The position numbers and the translations under genes were made by a program. From NCBI GenBank assembly GCA_007695205.1, contig REEF01000438.1:1-10732 (forward strand): a stretch of 10,732 nt of DNA. Direction: 5' to 3'. Of the stretch, positions 1 through 6,506 are shown piece by piece. The notes below the pieces were generated by a model. It was not told where the DNA came from and ran no database searches. It was given only the letters and a program-made list of their open reading frames with translations. Positions within the stretch are counted from its first letter, which is position 1. Every line of letters begins with the position of its first letter. The DNA comes from Planctomycetaceae bacterium. GTDB lineage: Bacteria > Planctomycetota > Planctomycetia > Pirellulales > Pirellulaceae.

Positions 1-396
1 GGTCGTTGCCCAGATGATAAAGCTGTCCGGGTGGCCCGCCTTCGATGGCGGGATCGATTCGCCCACAAGACGCGGCAGGACGCCGTAATTGGTGAAATCG
101 GGCGAACGCAAGCCTTCGTCGGTGGCCAAGAAGTTCGCGTCGCGCATCCGTGGCTGTTTCCACACCGGCAGATGCAGCACCCGATCCCCGTCCAAGTAGC
201 AAAAGGGCGGCGTGGTGATCTTCGAAGCCGGATTGTTGCACGACAGATCGCCGTAACCCAGGTCGTCCGCCAGAATCACCACCATGTTCGGCCCACCGGC
301 CAGCTCGGCCGCAGGCACGGCGACCGGCACGAATGCCAACAAGCCGGCGATCCACATGAAGTGGCGACGCCGTATCCAATATCGAGTGATGTGCAT
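1..396 (-). pseudogene. Sulfatase remnant, catalytic core deleted (continues beyond left edge)
   Basis: Reading left from the ATG at 394-396, the product begins with a basic stretch, a hydrophobic segment and a PAA-like cleavage site (about residues 1-30), so it had a secretion signal. PNMVVILADDLGYGDLSC (residues 36-53) is the opening of the type I sulfatase fold, with the metal-binding Asp pair D44-D45. About seven residues later the sequence jumps to PPFCYLDGDRV (63-73) and then GVLPRLVGESI (105-115), which in the family lie well over 100 residues further on. The Cys/Ser-x-Pro-x-Arg formylglycine site that should lie between is absent. Around 45-54 the match jumps again and changes frame: in another minus frame, 2-49 reads AIEGGPPGQLYHLGND, typical of the sulfatase C-terminal part. 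Three collinear pieces in two frames cannot make an active enzyme. An AAGGA lies about ten bases before the ATG, so the start signals survive. It sits 46 bases downstream of the next gene on the same strand. Piece assignment relies on family memory. Confidence 0.75.
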
Positions 397-442
397 CGTT
401 CGATGTCCTTTCCTTCAGCCGGGGGGCGTCTACGAAGAGCGG

Positions 443-2068
443 TTACTCCAGGTCATCCTCGGCCATCGGCGAGCGGACGCATTCGTCGATGCGGCTGCGG
501 AAGTCGGCGACGCGGGGGATGAGCTCGGGATAGCGTTCGGCCAGCGCGTCGAGCTGGTCTCCCAGACGACGGCCTGATGGGGCACGTTCGGCGGCGTCGC
601 AGGTGCGAAAGTCGGCGAAGAGGGCGTTCAGACGGCGGATGTCCTCGCGCGAGGCGTCCCGCGACACCAGCGCCGACACGATTTCGGCCAACAGGAATGC
701 GAGCTTCAGGTGTCCGCGTGTGTCGCCGGGAAGGGGTTCGTCGGACGCAACGCCCGACCAGACCGAGGCGAACTCGTCGGGCTCGTTTTCCCCCACCGCT
801 TCGCTTTCCGCCTGACGACAGTCGATGGCCATCGACATTTCTTCGAACTCGCGTTGCTGCTGTTCCCACGCCTCACGCGTTTCGTGCATCGAGAAAGCAA
901 ACTCTTCATCCAGTTCCAGATGGTGACCGTCGAGACTGGTAAAGCCGACTCCAAACATTCCCTCGGCCATCATCTCGCAGATGGGGCAATCACAGTCGTC
1001 GACGTGTTGCTCGACTTCACGCTCGGACATGCCGACGATCGGCACATCGCTCCCCCGAGGAACGCGACGGCGGCTGCATTCGATGATAAAGCCGGGCGGC
1101 GACCCGCCTTCGAAAGGACTCGCCAGCCAATCCGCTTTGACGCCACTCAAAAAACCGACCAAGGCTGGCTGACAATTCTCGCCAGCGGCGATCCGGCGCT
1201 TCGTTTCCTCGTCTTCGCACCAGGACCACGACGCCGAGATCAGTTCGCGGCACAGGTCGAAATAGATCACCATCTCCTCGCCGCCCATCGGCGCCGTCTC
1301 GTAACCGGCGACCTCGTCCGGCGCGGCGATGATTTCTCCGCCGTCTTCGAACCGTAACCGCTGGGCCCACACTAAGCCGTCGATCCATTGGTGGGCTCCG
1401 TGCAACATCTGCCTTGGCATCAGCCCGCCCAGATCCTCACGAGGCGTCATCAGCCAGTCGCGATGCACTTCGATGGTGAACGGATAATGGGACCGCTGGC
1501 TGTCAACGTCGCGGGACGCCCAACGCTCGCTACGAACGATCTCCAGCACGCGGGAGGCGAGACCTGCCAGCAGGGGTTCGCCAAAGAGGACCTCACGGTT
1601 CACCTCCGGCCGCCGGATGGGAGCGAGACGCGGTTGGCCGAATACCGCCGTGTCAGCCTGCTCGTGCAGTTCCCACCAGGGCGGCAGATGCACGCTCAAC
1701 GGACAATGTTGCCGGTCGTCCTCGTCCACGACCATCGCAAACGCCGCGTCGCGACCGACCGGCTGAAAATCGCCGCCCGTAACGATTCGCTTCCCACCCA
1801 GATCGATCAGCACCCAGGCGTCGCTTTCGCTGATCGCACCCCAGGCGGCTTCAGGATCGGCGGCGACCATCGGCAAGCTGTCAAAGAACTCGCAAACCAC
1901 AGGCGTCCGATAGCGTGGCCAATAGCCAACCAGATCCTCCCAGCAACTCGGATCTTCGGACGCGACCGCAATCAATGTCAACGCCGTATCGGTGTCCAAC
2001 GAAGCACCCAGACGACAAGCCTGGCCGTCGCGAATGACGACTGTCACCAAACCATGGTCTTCACTCAT
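443..2068 (-). CDS. Protein of unknown function with H-x3-C-x-C-x2-C motif (541 aa)
   Basis: I do not recognise a named family. The ATG at 2066-2068 is preceded by a purine-rich GGAGGGGGAAGAGG, a good ribosome binding site, and the frame is open to the TAA at 443-445. No signal peptide or clear membrane segment is seen, so it is probably cytoplasmic. The N-terminal half (1-280) is a mixed, Trp-rich globular sequence. Residues 355-364 read HVDDCDCPIC, a compact H-x3-C-x-C-x2-C cluster that could bind zinc or another metal. Residues 380-412 (GHHLELDEEF followed by an acidic, Glu/Gln-rich helix) look like a conserved block. The C-terminal quarter (450-540) is helical, acidic and Arg-rich. The protein is strongly acidic overall. 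The open frame, start site and codon bias support a real gene; a regulatory or metal-binding role is only a guess. It stands alone, divergent from the membrane-protein genes on the other side of a long gap. Confidence 0.85.
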   Translation of the reverse strand: MSEDHGLVTVVIRDGQACRLGASLDTDTALTLIAVASEDPSCWEDLVGYWPRYRTPVVCEFFDSLPMVAADPEAAWGAISESDAWVLIDLGGKRIVTGGDFQPVGRDAAFAMVVDEDDRQHCPLSVHLPPWWELHEQADTAVFGQPRLAPIRRPEVNREVLFGEPLLAGLASRVLEIVRSERWASRDVDSQRSHYPFTIEVHRDWLMTPREDLGGLMPRQMLHGAHQWIDGLVWAQRLRFEDGGEIIAAPDEVAGYETAPMGGEEMVIYFDLCRELISASWSWCEDEETKRRIAAGENCQPALVGFLSGVKADWLASPFEGGSPPGFIIECSRRRVPRGSDVPIVGMSEREVEQHVDDCDCPICEMMAEGMFGVGFTSLDGHHLELDEEFAFSMHETREAWEQQQREFEEMSMAIDCRQAESEAVGENEPDEFASVWSGVASDEPLPGDTRGHLKLAFLLAEIVSALVSRDASREDIRRLNALFADFRTCDAAERAPSGRRLGDQLDALAERYPELIPRVADFRSRIDECVRSPMAEDDLE

Positions 2069-2154
2069 CCTCTTCCCCCTCCATCATTCAGTCGTAGCGG
2101 TCAGTGCGTCGAGAAAAACGTGTCGGTAACAAACGCCCCGACAAACGAATGTCG

Positions 2155-2184
2155 ATTGTATCCGATCGATATCCCCGATGACTA
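2155..2184 (-). promoter_or_regulatory. Candidate promoter for the 541-aa gene
   Basis: On the minus strand TAGTCA (2179-2184) and TACAAT (2155-2160) are separated by 18 bases. The -10 box is close to consensus and the -35 box matches four of six. Transcription would start near 2148 and give a leader of about 80 bases before the ATG at 2068. This is from visual matching only; planctomycete promoters are often poorly conserved. Confidence 0.3.
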
Positions 2185-2244
2185 CCTCGTCGCGATGATG
2201 ATAGCAGTGCTTGCACGCAGGGGAAAAGGTCGCAGAAAAAGCTC

Positions 2245-2273
2245 TTGACCAGAGCCGAGGATTGGAATATCTT
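2245..2273 (+). promoter_or_regulatory. Candidate sigma-70-like promoter inside the gap
   Basis: TTGACC (2245-2250) and TATCTT (2268-2273) are separated by exactly 17 bases. The -35 box matches five of six consensus bases and the -10 box four of six. Transcription would start near 2280, at the beginning of the inverted-repeat-rich stretch, with no open reading frame of note before the terminator-like hairpin at 2536-2600. Chance matches of this quality are not rare. Confidence 0.25.
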
Positions 2274-2535
2274 CCTGCCTCAATGAGACGAGCAACTCGC
2301 AACAGAACTGGCGAGAACCAAATAACTCTCCTGATTCTCGCGTGCTGTCCGTCCCATATTTTGCGGTCGCCTGATGGAGTCCAGCATCTGGAGCACGTCC
2401 CGTGCGTGTCTCTGCGGACAACGAAGACGAATGTTGGCATGGACGCCGATTGGAAGCTTCGCCCCACCGGACGGCTTGCGGAACCAGGACCACATGCCAC
2501 CCCCGCAGGATGCATCGGTGGTAAACCGTCCAATC

Positions 2536-2600
2536 GCTCCCGGAGCAAACTCGGAATCCTCTGCCCCCCTGGGATACCGACGCTGCCGGGAGCTTTTTTT
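2536..2600 (+). terminator. Putative intrinsic terminator or leader hairpin
   Basis: GCTCCCGG (2536-2543) pairs perfectly with CCGGGAGC (2586-2593) and is followed directly by TTTTTTT (2594-2600). Inside the loop TCGG (2551-2554) can pair with CCGA (2577-2580) and ATCC with GGAT, extending the structure. The loop is long for a simple terminator. No recognised plus-strand gene ends just before it, so it either ends an unrecognised RNA or acts as an attenuator ahead of the membrane-protein gene at 2704. Confidence 0.45.
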
Positions 2601-2703
2601 ATGCGCGGACTGGGGAACGATCGCAATTATCGTCAAACTCCAGCAGGCACAGTTGCCGATACCGATGGGAAGAACCTCAACCCCTTTGTCGGAGCAGACT
2701 GTC

Positions 2704-3096
2704 GTGAATCTCGATGTGCAAGTGATGGAAAACCTACAGTACGCTGCCAACCTGTTTTTCGTCTGGATTGGGTTCGGAACCGTTGTCGGACTGTTGGCCA
2801 AGGCGATCATGCCCGGCCCCGACCCGGGAGGCGCGATCGCAACGATGGCGATGGGGGTTGTGGGGACGGTGATCGGCTGTGGAATCGTCTCGTTCTTCTT
2901 TGAGGGACATGCGGTTACCCCCATAAGTCCAGTGGGGTTCGGGATCGGTACGGCCGGAGCGTTCATCATTCTGTGCTTCTACCGGCTGCTGGCAGGCTAT
3001 TGGTTCGTCGAAGGTGGTCATCATCCCCGCATGCGCCACCGACGGCCACATTACCAGAGACGTCGCCGATCTTATTCCTATCTGGATGACCGATGA
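2704..3096 (+). CDS. GlsB/YeaQ/YmgE-family small membrane protein
   Basis: The 130-residue product resembles the transglycosylase-associated / GlsB-YeaQ family, small inner-membrane proteins often linked to stress but without a proven activity. Three hydrophobic segments are visible, near residues 15-34, 43-66 and 76-98. The family-like block GLLAKAIMPGPDPGG (29-43) links the first two and is the main reason for the call. The C-terminus (103-130) is a basic His/Arg-rich tail, longer than in enteric members and probably cytoplasmic. I chose the GTG at 2704 because GGAG lies nine bases upstream and the resulting N-terminus MNLDVQ fits planctomycete relatives; the in-frame ATG at 2725 has no comparable site. 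The frame is open far upstream, but that stretch does not look coding. The terminator-like hairpin at 2536-2600 lies about 100 bases before it. Confidence 0.8.
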   Translation: MNLDVQVMENLQYAANLFFVWIGFGTVVGLLAKAIMPGPDPGGAIATMAMGVVGTVIGCGIVSFFFEGHAVTPISPVGFGIGTAGAFIILCFYRLLAGYWFVEGGHHPRMRHRRPHYQRRRRSYSYLDDR

Positions 3097-3162
3097 TCAG
3101 CCTCCGTGATCAGACACCAATCGACCGAGCATAAGGCCGTTTCGACCTGCTTGGGAAACGGC
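3094..3162. other. Two hairpins after the GlsB-like gene
   Basis: TGATCA at 3094-3099, which includes the TGA stop, and again at 3107-3112 can form a 6-bp stem with a 7-base loop. A perfect 8-bp stem follows, GCCGTTTC (3136-3143) with GAAACGGC (3155-3162) and an 11-base loop. There is no T-run after the second, so it is not a classic intrinsic terminator, though it could protect an mRNA 3' end. The rest of the gap up to 3260 shows nothing else. Confidence 0.35.
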
Positions 3163-3259
3163 AATACGCTGCCGCCGTCTGACCATCTTACCCAGACTCT
3201 AAAAAAGGGCTTTCTTCTCCAAATCAATCGGTTGACCGCTCTAAGTCCATGAATTAAAG

Positions 3260-3487
3260 TTGGCGTTCGCATTTCAGCGTGACCGGTCGACCATCGCTGC
3301 GGATAACGATGGGTTGAGCGGCAAGATCCTGGCAGCCGTCACTTTTTTGGTGGGTATGGTCGTGGGAATGCAGCGGTTTGGGTTTACCGGCTTCTTTACC
3401 AACCAAGTGCCGTCGATGAGCCTGCCGCTGGTGATGGCCAACTTGATCAAGCCGCTGCTGTTGATTTTGGAACTGGTTGGCATATGA
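3260..3487 (+). CDS. Small hydrophobic orphan protein (75 aa)
   Basis: I do not recognise this protein. The frame opens after a TAA at 3242-3244 and the only usable start near its front is TTG at 3260, with no good ribosome binding site; TTG 3314 or ATG 3356 are shorter alternatives. The product has a charged N-terminus, a hydrophobic segment at about 22-38 with a Gly/Met pattern, a linker containing FTNQVPSMSLP, and a second hydrophobic segment at about 57-73, so a two-pass membrane protein is likely. Its TGA (3485-3487) overlaps the ATG (3484-3486) of the DUF4870 gene as ATGA, which argues for translational coupling and is the best evidence that it is real. It could also be the remnant of a larger membrane protein. 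Confidence 0.55.
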   Translation: MAFAFQRDRSTIAADNDGLSGKILAAVTFLVGMVVGMQRFGFTGFFTNQVPSMSLPLVMANLIKPLLLILELVGI

Positions 3488-3861
3488 TGTCTTCCATGCC
3501 TGAAAAACCGACCGACAGCGACGATCTACCTCCGGTACGCACCGACGTGACCGACGATGATCGGCTGTGGGCCACGCTGGCTCACCTGGCGATCCTGGTT
3601 GGCTTGAGCGCCCTGGGGCCGCTGATCATCTGGCTGGTCAAACGCGAGAGCTCACCGTTCATCGACGACCAGGCCAAGGAAGCCTTGAATTTTCAACTCT
3701 CCTGCCTGATCACCAGCCTAGTCACCGCGGCCAGTTGCCTGCTGGCGCCGGTGGCGATCGTGATCTTGATCGCGGGGATCGTCTACGGCGTGATCGGCGG
3801 GATCGAGGCGAATCGCGGCAACCGGTACCGTTACCCTTATACCTTTCGAATGATCAACTGA
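3484..3861 (+). CDS. DUF4870 domain membrane protein
   Basis: The 125-residue product has the DUF4870 (Tic20-like) pattern: after an acidic, Pro-rich N-terminus (1-26) comes RLWATLAHLAILVG (27-40), then GPLIIWLVKRESSPFIDDQAK (45-65, a polar loop after the first helix), then EALNFQ (66-71) entering the next helices, with hydrophobic segments at about 34-52, 70-88 and 89-107. The C-terminus is rich in Arg and Tyr. The biochemical role of the family is not established. Two ATG codons in tandem (3484, 3487) and a third at 3496 are possible starts; the first overlaps the preceding stop. It lies 49 bases before hisI on the same strand and may be co-transcribed, although no functional link to histidine synthesis is known. 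Confidence 0.85.
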   Translation: MMSSMPEKPTDSDDLPPVRTDVTDDDRLWATLAHLAILVGLSALGPLIIWLVKRESSPFIDDQAKEALNFQLSCLITSLVTAASCLLAPVAIVILIAGIVYGVIGGIEANRGNRYRYPYTFRMIN

Positions 3862-3910
3862 CATGCCGATCCTTAACACTTAACACTAGAAAGATCAGAA
3901 CGGAGGAATT

Positions 3911-4294
3911 GTGAACGGACCCGATTTCACCAAGCACCCCTTGATTCCCGTCATCGCCCAAGATGACCAGACCGGCGATGTGCTGATGCTGGCCTATATG
4001 AACCAGCAAGCCTACGAAGAAACGCTCCAAACCGGCCAGGTCTGTTACTGGAGCCGCAGCCGCGAAAAGCTATGGCGCAAAGGCGAAGAGAGCGGGAACG
4101 TGCAGCGTCTGAAGAGCCTGTATTTTGATTGCGATGCCGATACGCTGCTGGCCAAAGTCGATCAGATCGGCGACGCGGCTTGCCATGAAGGCTACCGCAG
4201 TTGCTTCTTCCGCCGCATCGATCCGCAAACCCGGGCCGTGCACGTCGAAGGCCAGCGGGTTTTCGATCCCGACCAGGTCTACAAGAAATCCTGA
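3911..4294 (+). CDS. hisI: Phosphoribosyl-AMP cyclohydrolase
   Basis: HisI opens the adenine ring of phosphoribosyl-AMP to give ProFAR, the third step of histidine synthesis, in the cytoplasm. The 127 residues contain the family blocks in order: VLMLAYMN (24-31), YWSRSREKLWRKGEESGN (46-63), the acidic metal site DCDAD (73-77), and the zinc cysteines C74, C91 and C98 (in AACH and SCFF). There is one extra residue between the first and second cysteine compared with the common DCDxD...GPACH spacing. This is the stand-alone form; no HisE pyrophosphohydrolase domain is fused. The start is GTG at 3911, preceded by GGAGG at 3902-3906, a strong but closely spaced site. A small tandem CTTAACA repeat (3872-3885) lies just upstream. 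hisG follows after 36 bases, so the two form an operon. Confidence 0.95.
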   Translation: MNGPDFTKHPLIPVIAQDDQTGDVLMLAYMNQQAYEETLQTGQVCYWSRSREKLWRKGEESGNVQRLKSLYFDCDADTLLAKVDQIGDAACHEGYRSCFFRRIDPQTRAVHVEGQRVFDPDQVYKKS

Positions 4295-4330
4295 AACGCC
4301 GCCATCCAAGTCAAATAGAAACCAGGAACC

Positions 4331-5209
4331 ATGTCCGAACAGCTTTTGAAATTGGGAATCCCCGCCGGCAGCCTGCAAGAGGCCACGGCTCAACTGTTTC
4401 GCCGAGCCGGTTATCGCATCACCTTCTCGTCCCGGTCCTACTACCCATCGATCGATGATCAGGAAATCGAATGCCTGCTGATCCGCGCCCAAGAGATGGC
4501 TCGGTATGTCGAGCAAGGGATCCTGGACGCCGGGATCACGGGCCACGACTGGGTGCTGGAAACCAGCGCCCAGGTGGTCGAGATCTGCGAATTGGTGTTC
4601 TCGAAAGTCAGCCGTCGCCCGGTTCGTTGGGTGCTGTGCGTGCCCGAAGACTCGCCCATCCGAACCGTCCAGGACCTGCAAGGCAAACGCATCGCAACCG
4701 AAGCCGTCGGGCTGACGCATGCTTTCTTGCAAAAACATCAAGTCCAGGCACAGGTCGAATTCTCCTGGGGGGCGACCGAGGTCAAACCGCCCAAACTGGC
4801 CGATGCGATCGTCGAGGTGACCGAGACGGGTAGTTCGTTGCGAGCCAATAACCTGAGGATCGTGGCTGAGGTGTTGCAGAGCACCACGCGGTTCATTGCC
4901 AATCCTGCAGCCTACCAGGACGACTGGAAACGGTCGAAACTGGATAACATCGCGCTGATGCTCCAATCATGCCTGAATGCCGAGGGCAAGGTCGGGCTGA
5001 TGATGAACGTTCCGCTGGATCGTCTAAGCCAAATCCTGGAGATCCTGCCCGCGCTGCAGAATCCCACCGTCTCGGCGCTCAGCGATCCCGCTTGGGTTGA
5101 TGTGCACACGATCGTCGACGAAACGGTCGTCCGCACCATCGTCCCTCAACTGAAAGCCTCCGGCGCTCGAGGGATCGTCGAGTATCCGATCAGTAAGATC
5201 ATCGACTAG
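4331..5209 (+). CDS. hisG: ATP phosphoribosyltransferase, long (self-regulated) form
   Basis: HisG joins ATP and PRPP to give phosphoribosyl-ATP, the committed step of histidine synthesis. At 292 residues it is the long form, which carries its own regulatory domain and needs no HisZ. Visible motifs are LGIPAGSLQEAT (8-19), the DAGITGHDW block (66-74), TEAVGLTHAFLQKH (123-136), and the PRPP-binding loop EVTETGSSLRANN (162-174). Residues from about 213 to the end (NVPLDRLSQILEILPAL onward, ending GIVEYPISKIID) form the ACT-like C-terminal domain through which histidine inhibits the enzyme in long-form HisG. The ATG at 4331 has AGGA at 4324-4327. It follows hisI by 36 bases; no other his genes are in the window, so the pathway is scattered in this genome. 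It converges on aguA across a repeat-bearing gap. Confidence 0.95.
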   Translation: MSEQLLKLGIPAGSLQEATAQLFRRAGYRITFSSRSYYPSIDDQEIECLLIRAQEMARYVEQGILDAGITGHDWVLETSAQVVEICELVFSKVSRRPVRWVLCVPEDSPIRTVQDLQGKRIATEAVGLTHAFLQKHQVQAQVEFSWGATEVKPPKLADAIVEVTETGSSLRANNLRIVAEVLQSTTRFIANPAAYQDDWKRSKLDNIALMLQSCLNAEGKVGLMMNVPLDRLSQILEILPALQNPTVSALSDPAWVDVHTIVDETVVRTIVPQLKASGARGIVEYPISKIID

Positions 5210-5255
5210 CCCCCGTACCGAACCCGTAAACGAAACAGCCTGAACCACATTCGCC

Positions 5256-5390
5256 GCAGGTCTCCACGTTCAGCGCGGATTACCCCGTTCGGCGCGGGTC
5301 TCTGACCCCGCCGAAACCGTCGACCGAAGGTCTCCCGCGACATTGAAGCCCCTCGGTCGGCCAAATGGCCCGGTCAGAGACCGACCACCG
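5256..5390. repeat. Cluster of GGTCTC / GAGACC repeats between convergent genes
   Basis: GGTCTC occurs three times in direct orientation, starting at 5259, 5297 and 5329, and once inverted as GAGACC at 5377-5382. The middle and inverted copies extend to a perfect 11-bp inverted pair, GGTCTCTGACC (5297-5307) and GGTCAGAGACC (5372-5382), 64 bases apart. CGTTCAGCGCGG (5267-5278) and CGTTCGGCGCGG (5286-5297) are a near-direct repeat. TCGGTC-GGCC (5353-5362), loop AAAT and GGCC (5367-5370) with GACCGA (5379-5384) form a compact hairpin. The cluster fills the gap between hisG and aguA and may serve both as a two-way stop and as a copy of a dispersed element. No protein-coding sequence is evident in 5210-5468. 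Confidence 0.6.
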
Positions 5391-5468
5391 GTACCGAAGC
5401 GACCGGAACGACGAAGACGATCGCCTTGCAGCTCACAAAAACACCCGACCGCGATTTCTTCGCCCGTC

Positions 5469-6506
5469 CTAACCCTTGAACGGCCGAGGCTGCTGCTGGC
5501 TCAAACAGTGAAAGACGCCCAGCCCGAAAACCAGATCCAAGGCAGGCAAGCCGATCACCCGCCGATCAGGCAGCAGACTACGAAGAATCGCCACCGCTCG
5601 TTCATCGGCCGGATCGTCGAACTGAGGCACCACGCACAAACCGTTGGCCAGATAAAAATTGCAATAGCTGGCCGGCAGACGCTGAGCGTCCTGGAACTTG
5701 GGACGCGGCATCGGTAGCGGTACGACGTGCAACGGGGCGCCCTGCAGATCCGTCGTGGTCTGCAACAGGACGTAGTTTTCCTGCAACGGGCCGTAGTTCA
5801 GATCGTTCGGATCGTCCTCGACGGCCACCACCACCGTCTGCGAATCGACGAAACGCGCCAACTGATCGATATGCCCGTCGGTATCGTCGCCCGCCATCTG
5901 GCCGCCGGTCAGCCAGATGGTCTTCCGCACGCCCAGATAGTCGTGCAGCACCTGTTCGATCTGCTGACGGTCCCACCCAGGATTGCGGTTGGGGTTCAGC
6001 AGGCATTGCTCGGTGGTCAGCAACAGCCCGGCACCGTTGCCTTCGATCGATCCGCCTTCCAGGACCAGTGGGGCTTCGAAGCGACGATAACCGGTCAATC
6101 GAGCGATTTGCTGCGGCACGGCGTTGTCGTGGTCGAACGGAGGGTACTTTGCGCCCCAAGCGTTATACTGCCAATCGATCAACGCGGGCGGCAGTTGGTC
6201 GTTCGACTGAAGAAATACGGGTCCATAATCGCGACACCAGGCGTCGTTGGTGGGAATATCATGCAAGGTAACGTTCGGATGATCCCCCACCCACAATCGC
6301 GCACTGTGCATGACCGCCCTACCACCAGCCAGCACATGCACGGGCTCGACGTCCGCAATCGCCTGCACGAAACGAGCCATGTTCGGCCTGACCGGATCGA
6401 AATGGCCGGGCCAGCTCTCCAGATTATGAGGCCAAGCCAGCCAGGTGGCCGCGTGCGGCTCCCATTCGGCGGGCCAGCGATATCCGAGGTGACGGGGATG
6501 GGTCAT
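5469..6506 (-). CDS. aguA: Agmatine deiminase
   Basis: AguA hydrolyses agmatine to N-carbamoylputrescine and ammonia, part of the arginine-to-putrescine route. The 345-residue product has the peptidyl-arginine-deiminase-type fold signatures: WPAEWEPHAATWLAWPHN at 11-28, NDAWCRDYGPVF (87-98) with the substrate-binding Asp and Arg, LEGGSIEGNG (149-158), DDTDGHIDQLARF (207-219) with the active-site H212, and the C-terminal nucleophile C334 in GVFHCLSQQQP (330-340). The usual text around the nucleophile is GGGNIHCITQQ, so GLGVFHC is a mild variant. The ATG at 6504-6506 overlaps the TGA of aguB (6503-6505) as ATGA, implying translational coupling; a longer in-frame extension upstream lies within aguB and is rejected. 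It ends at the TAG at 5469-5471, facing hisG. Confidence 0.93.
   Translation of the reverse strand: MTHPRHLGYRWPAEWEPHAATWLAWPHNLESWPGHFDPVRPNMARFVQAIADVEPVHVLAGGRAVMHSARLWVGDHPNVTLHDIPTNDAWCRDYGPVFLQSNDQLPPALIDWQYNAWGAKYPPFDHDNAVPQQIARLTGYRRFEAPLVLEGGSIEGNGAGLLLTTEQCLLNPNRNPGWDRQQIEQVLHDYLGVRKTIWLTGGQMAGDDTDGHIDQLARFVDSQTVVVAVEDDPNDLNYGPLQENYVLLQTTTDLQGAPLHVVPLPMPRPKFQDAQRLPASYCNFYLANGLCVVPQFDDPADERAVAILRSLLPDRRVIGLPALDLVFGLGVFHCLSQQQPRPFKG

Larger units (their letters stand above)
2069..2703. other. Gene-poor gap rich in inverted repeats
   Basis: This 635-base stretch lies between two divergent genes. No frame gives a protein I can recognise; the longest frames lack a convincing start site and have odd composition. 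It does hold many inverted repeats on the plus strand: CTCGC 2296-2300 with GCGAG 2311-2315; GCGAGAA 2311-2317 with TTCTCGC 2335-2341 (the two compete for the same arm); CGTGCT 2341-2346 with AGCACG 2392-2397; GCACG 2393-2397 with CGTGC 2401-2405; TGGCATG 2435-2441 with CATGCCA 2493-2499; palindrome GATGCATC 2509-2516; and GCTCCCGG 2536-2543 with CCGGGAGC 2586-2593 followed by seven T. This suggests a structured RNA or a long 5' leader, but I cannot match it to a known RNA family. Confidence 0.5.

Noticed and set aside
710..2248. Long plus-strand frames opposite the 541-residue gene.
   Set aside because: Shadow frames typical of GC-rich coding DNA; the minus-strand frame has the ribosome binding site and natural composition.
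2280..2495. A 71-residue minus-strand frame with ATG at 2495 starting MWSWFRKPSGGAK and a G-rich stretch before it.
   Set aside because: The first half has plausible codon use, but the second half does not, there is no recognisable family, and it overlaps the hairpin-rich region. Could be a gene remnant; not strong enough to annotate.
2084..2626. Long minus-strand frame of 180 codons across the gap.
   Set aside because: Starts at TTG without a ribosome binding site, crosses the terminator-like hairpin, and has no recognisable domain or coherent composition.
5259..5382. CRISPR-like array from repeated GGTCTC.
   Set aside because: The repeat core is only 6-11 bases, one copy is inverted, spacing is irregular and there are no cas genes.
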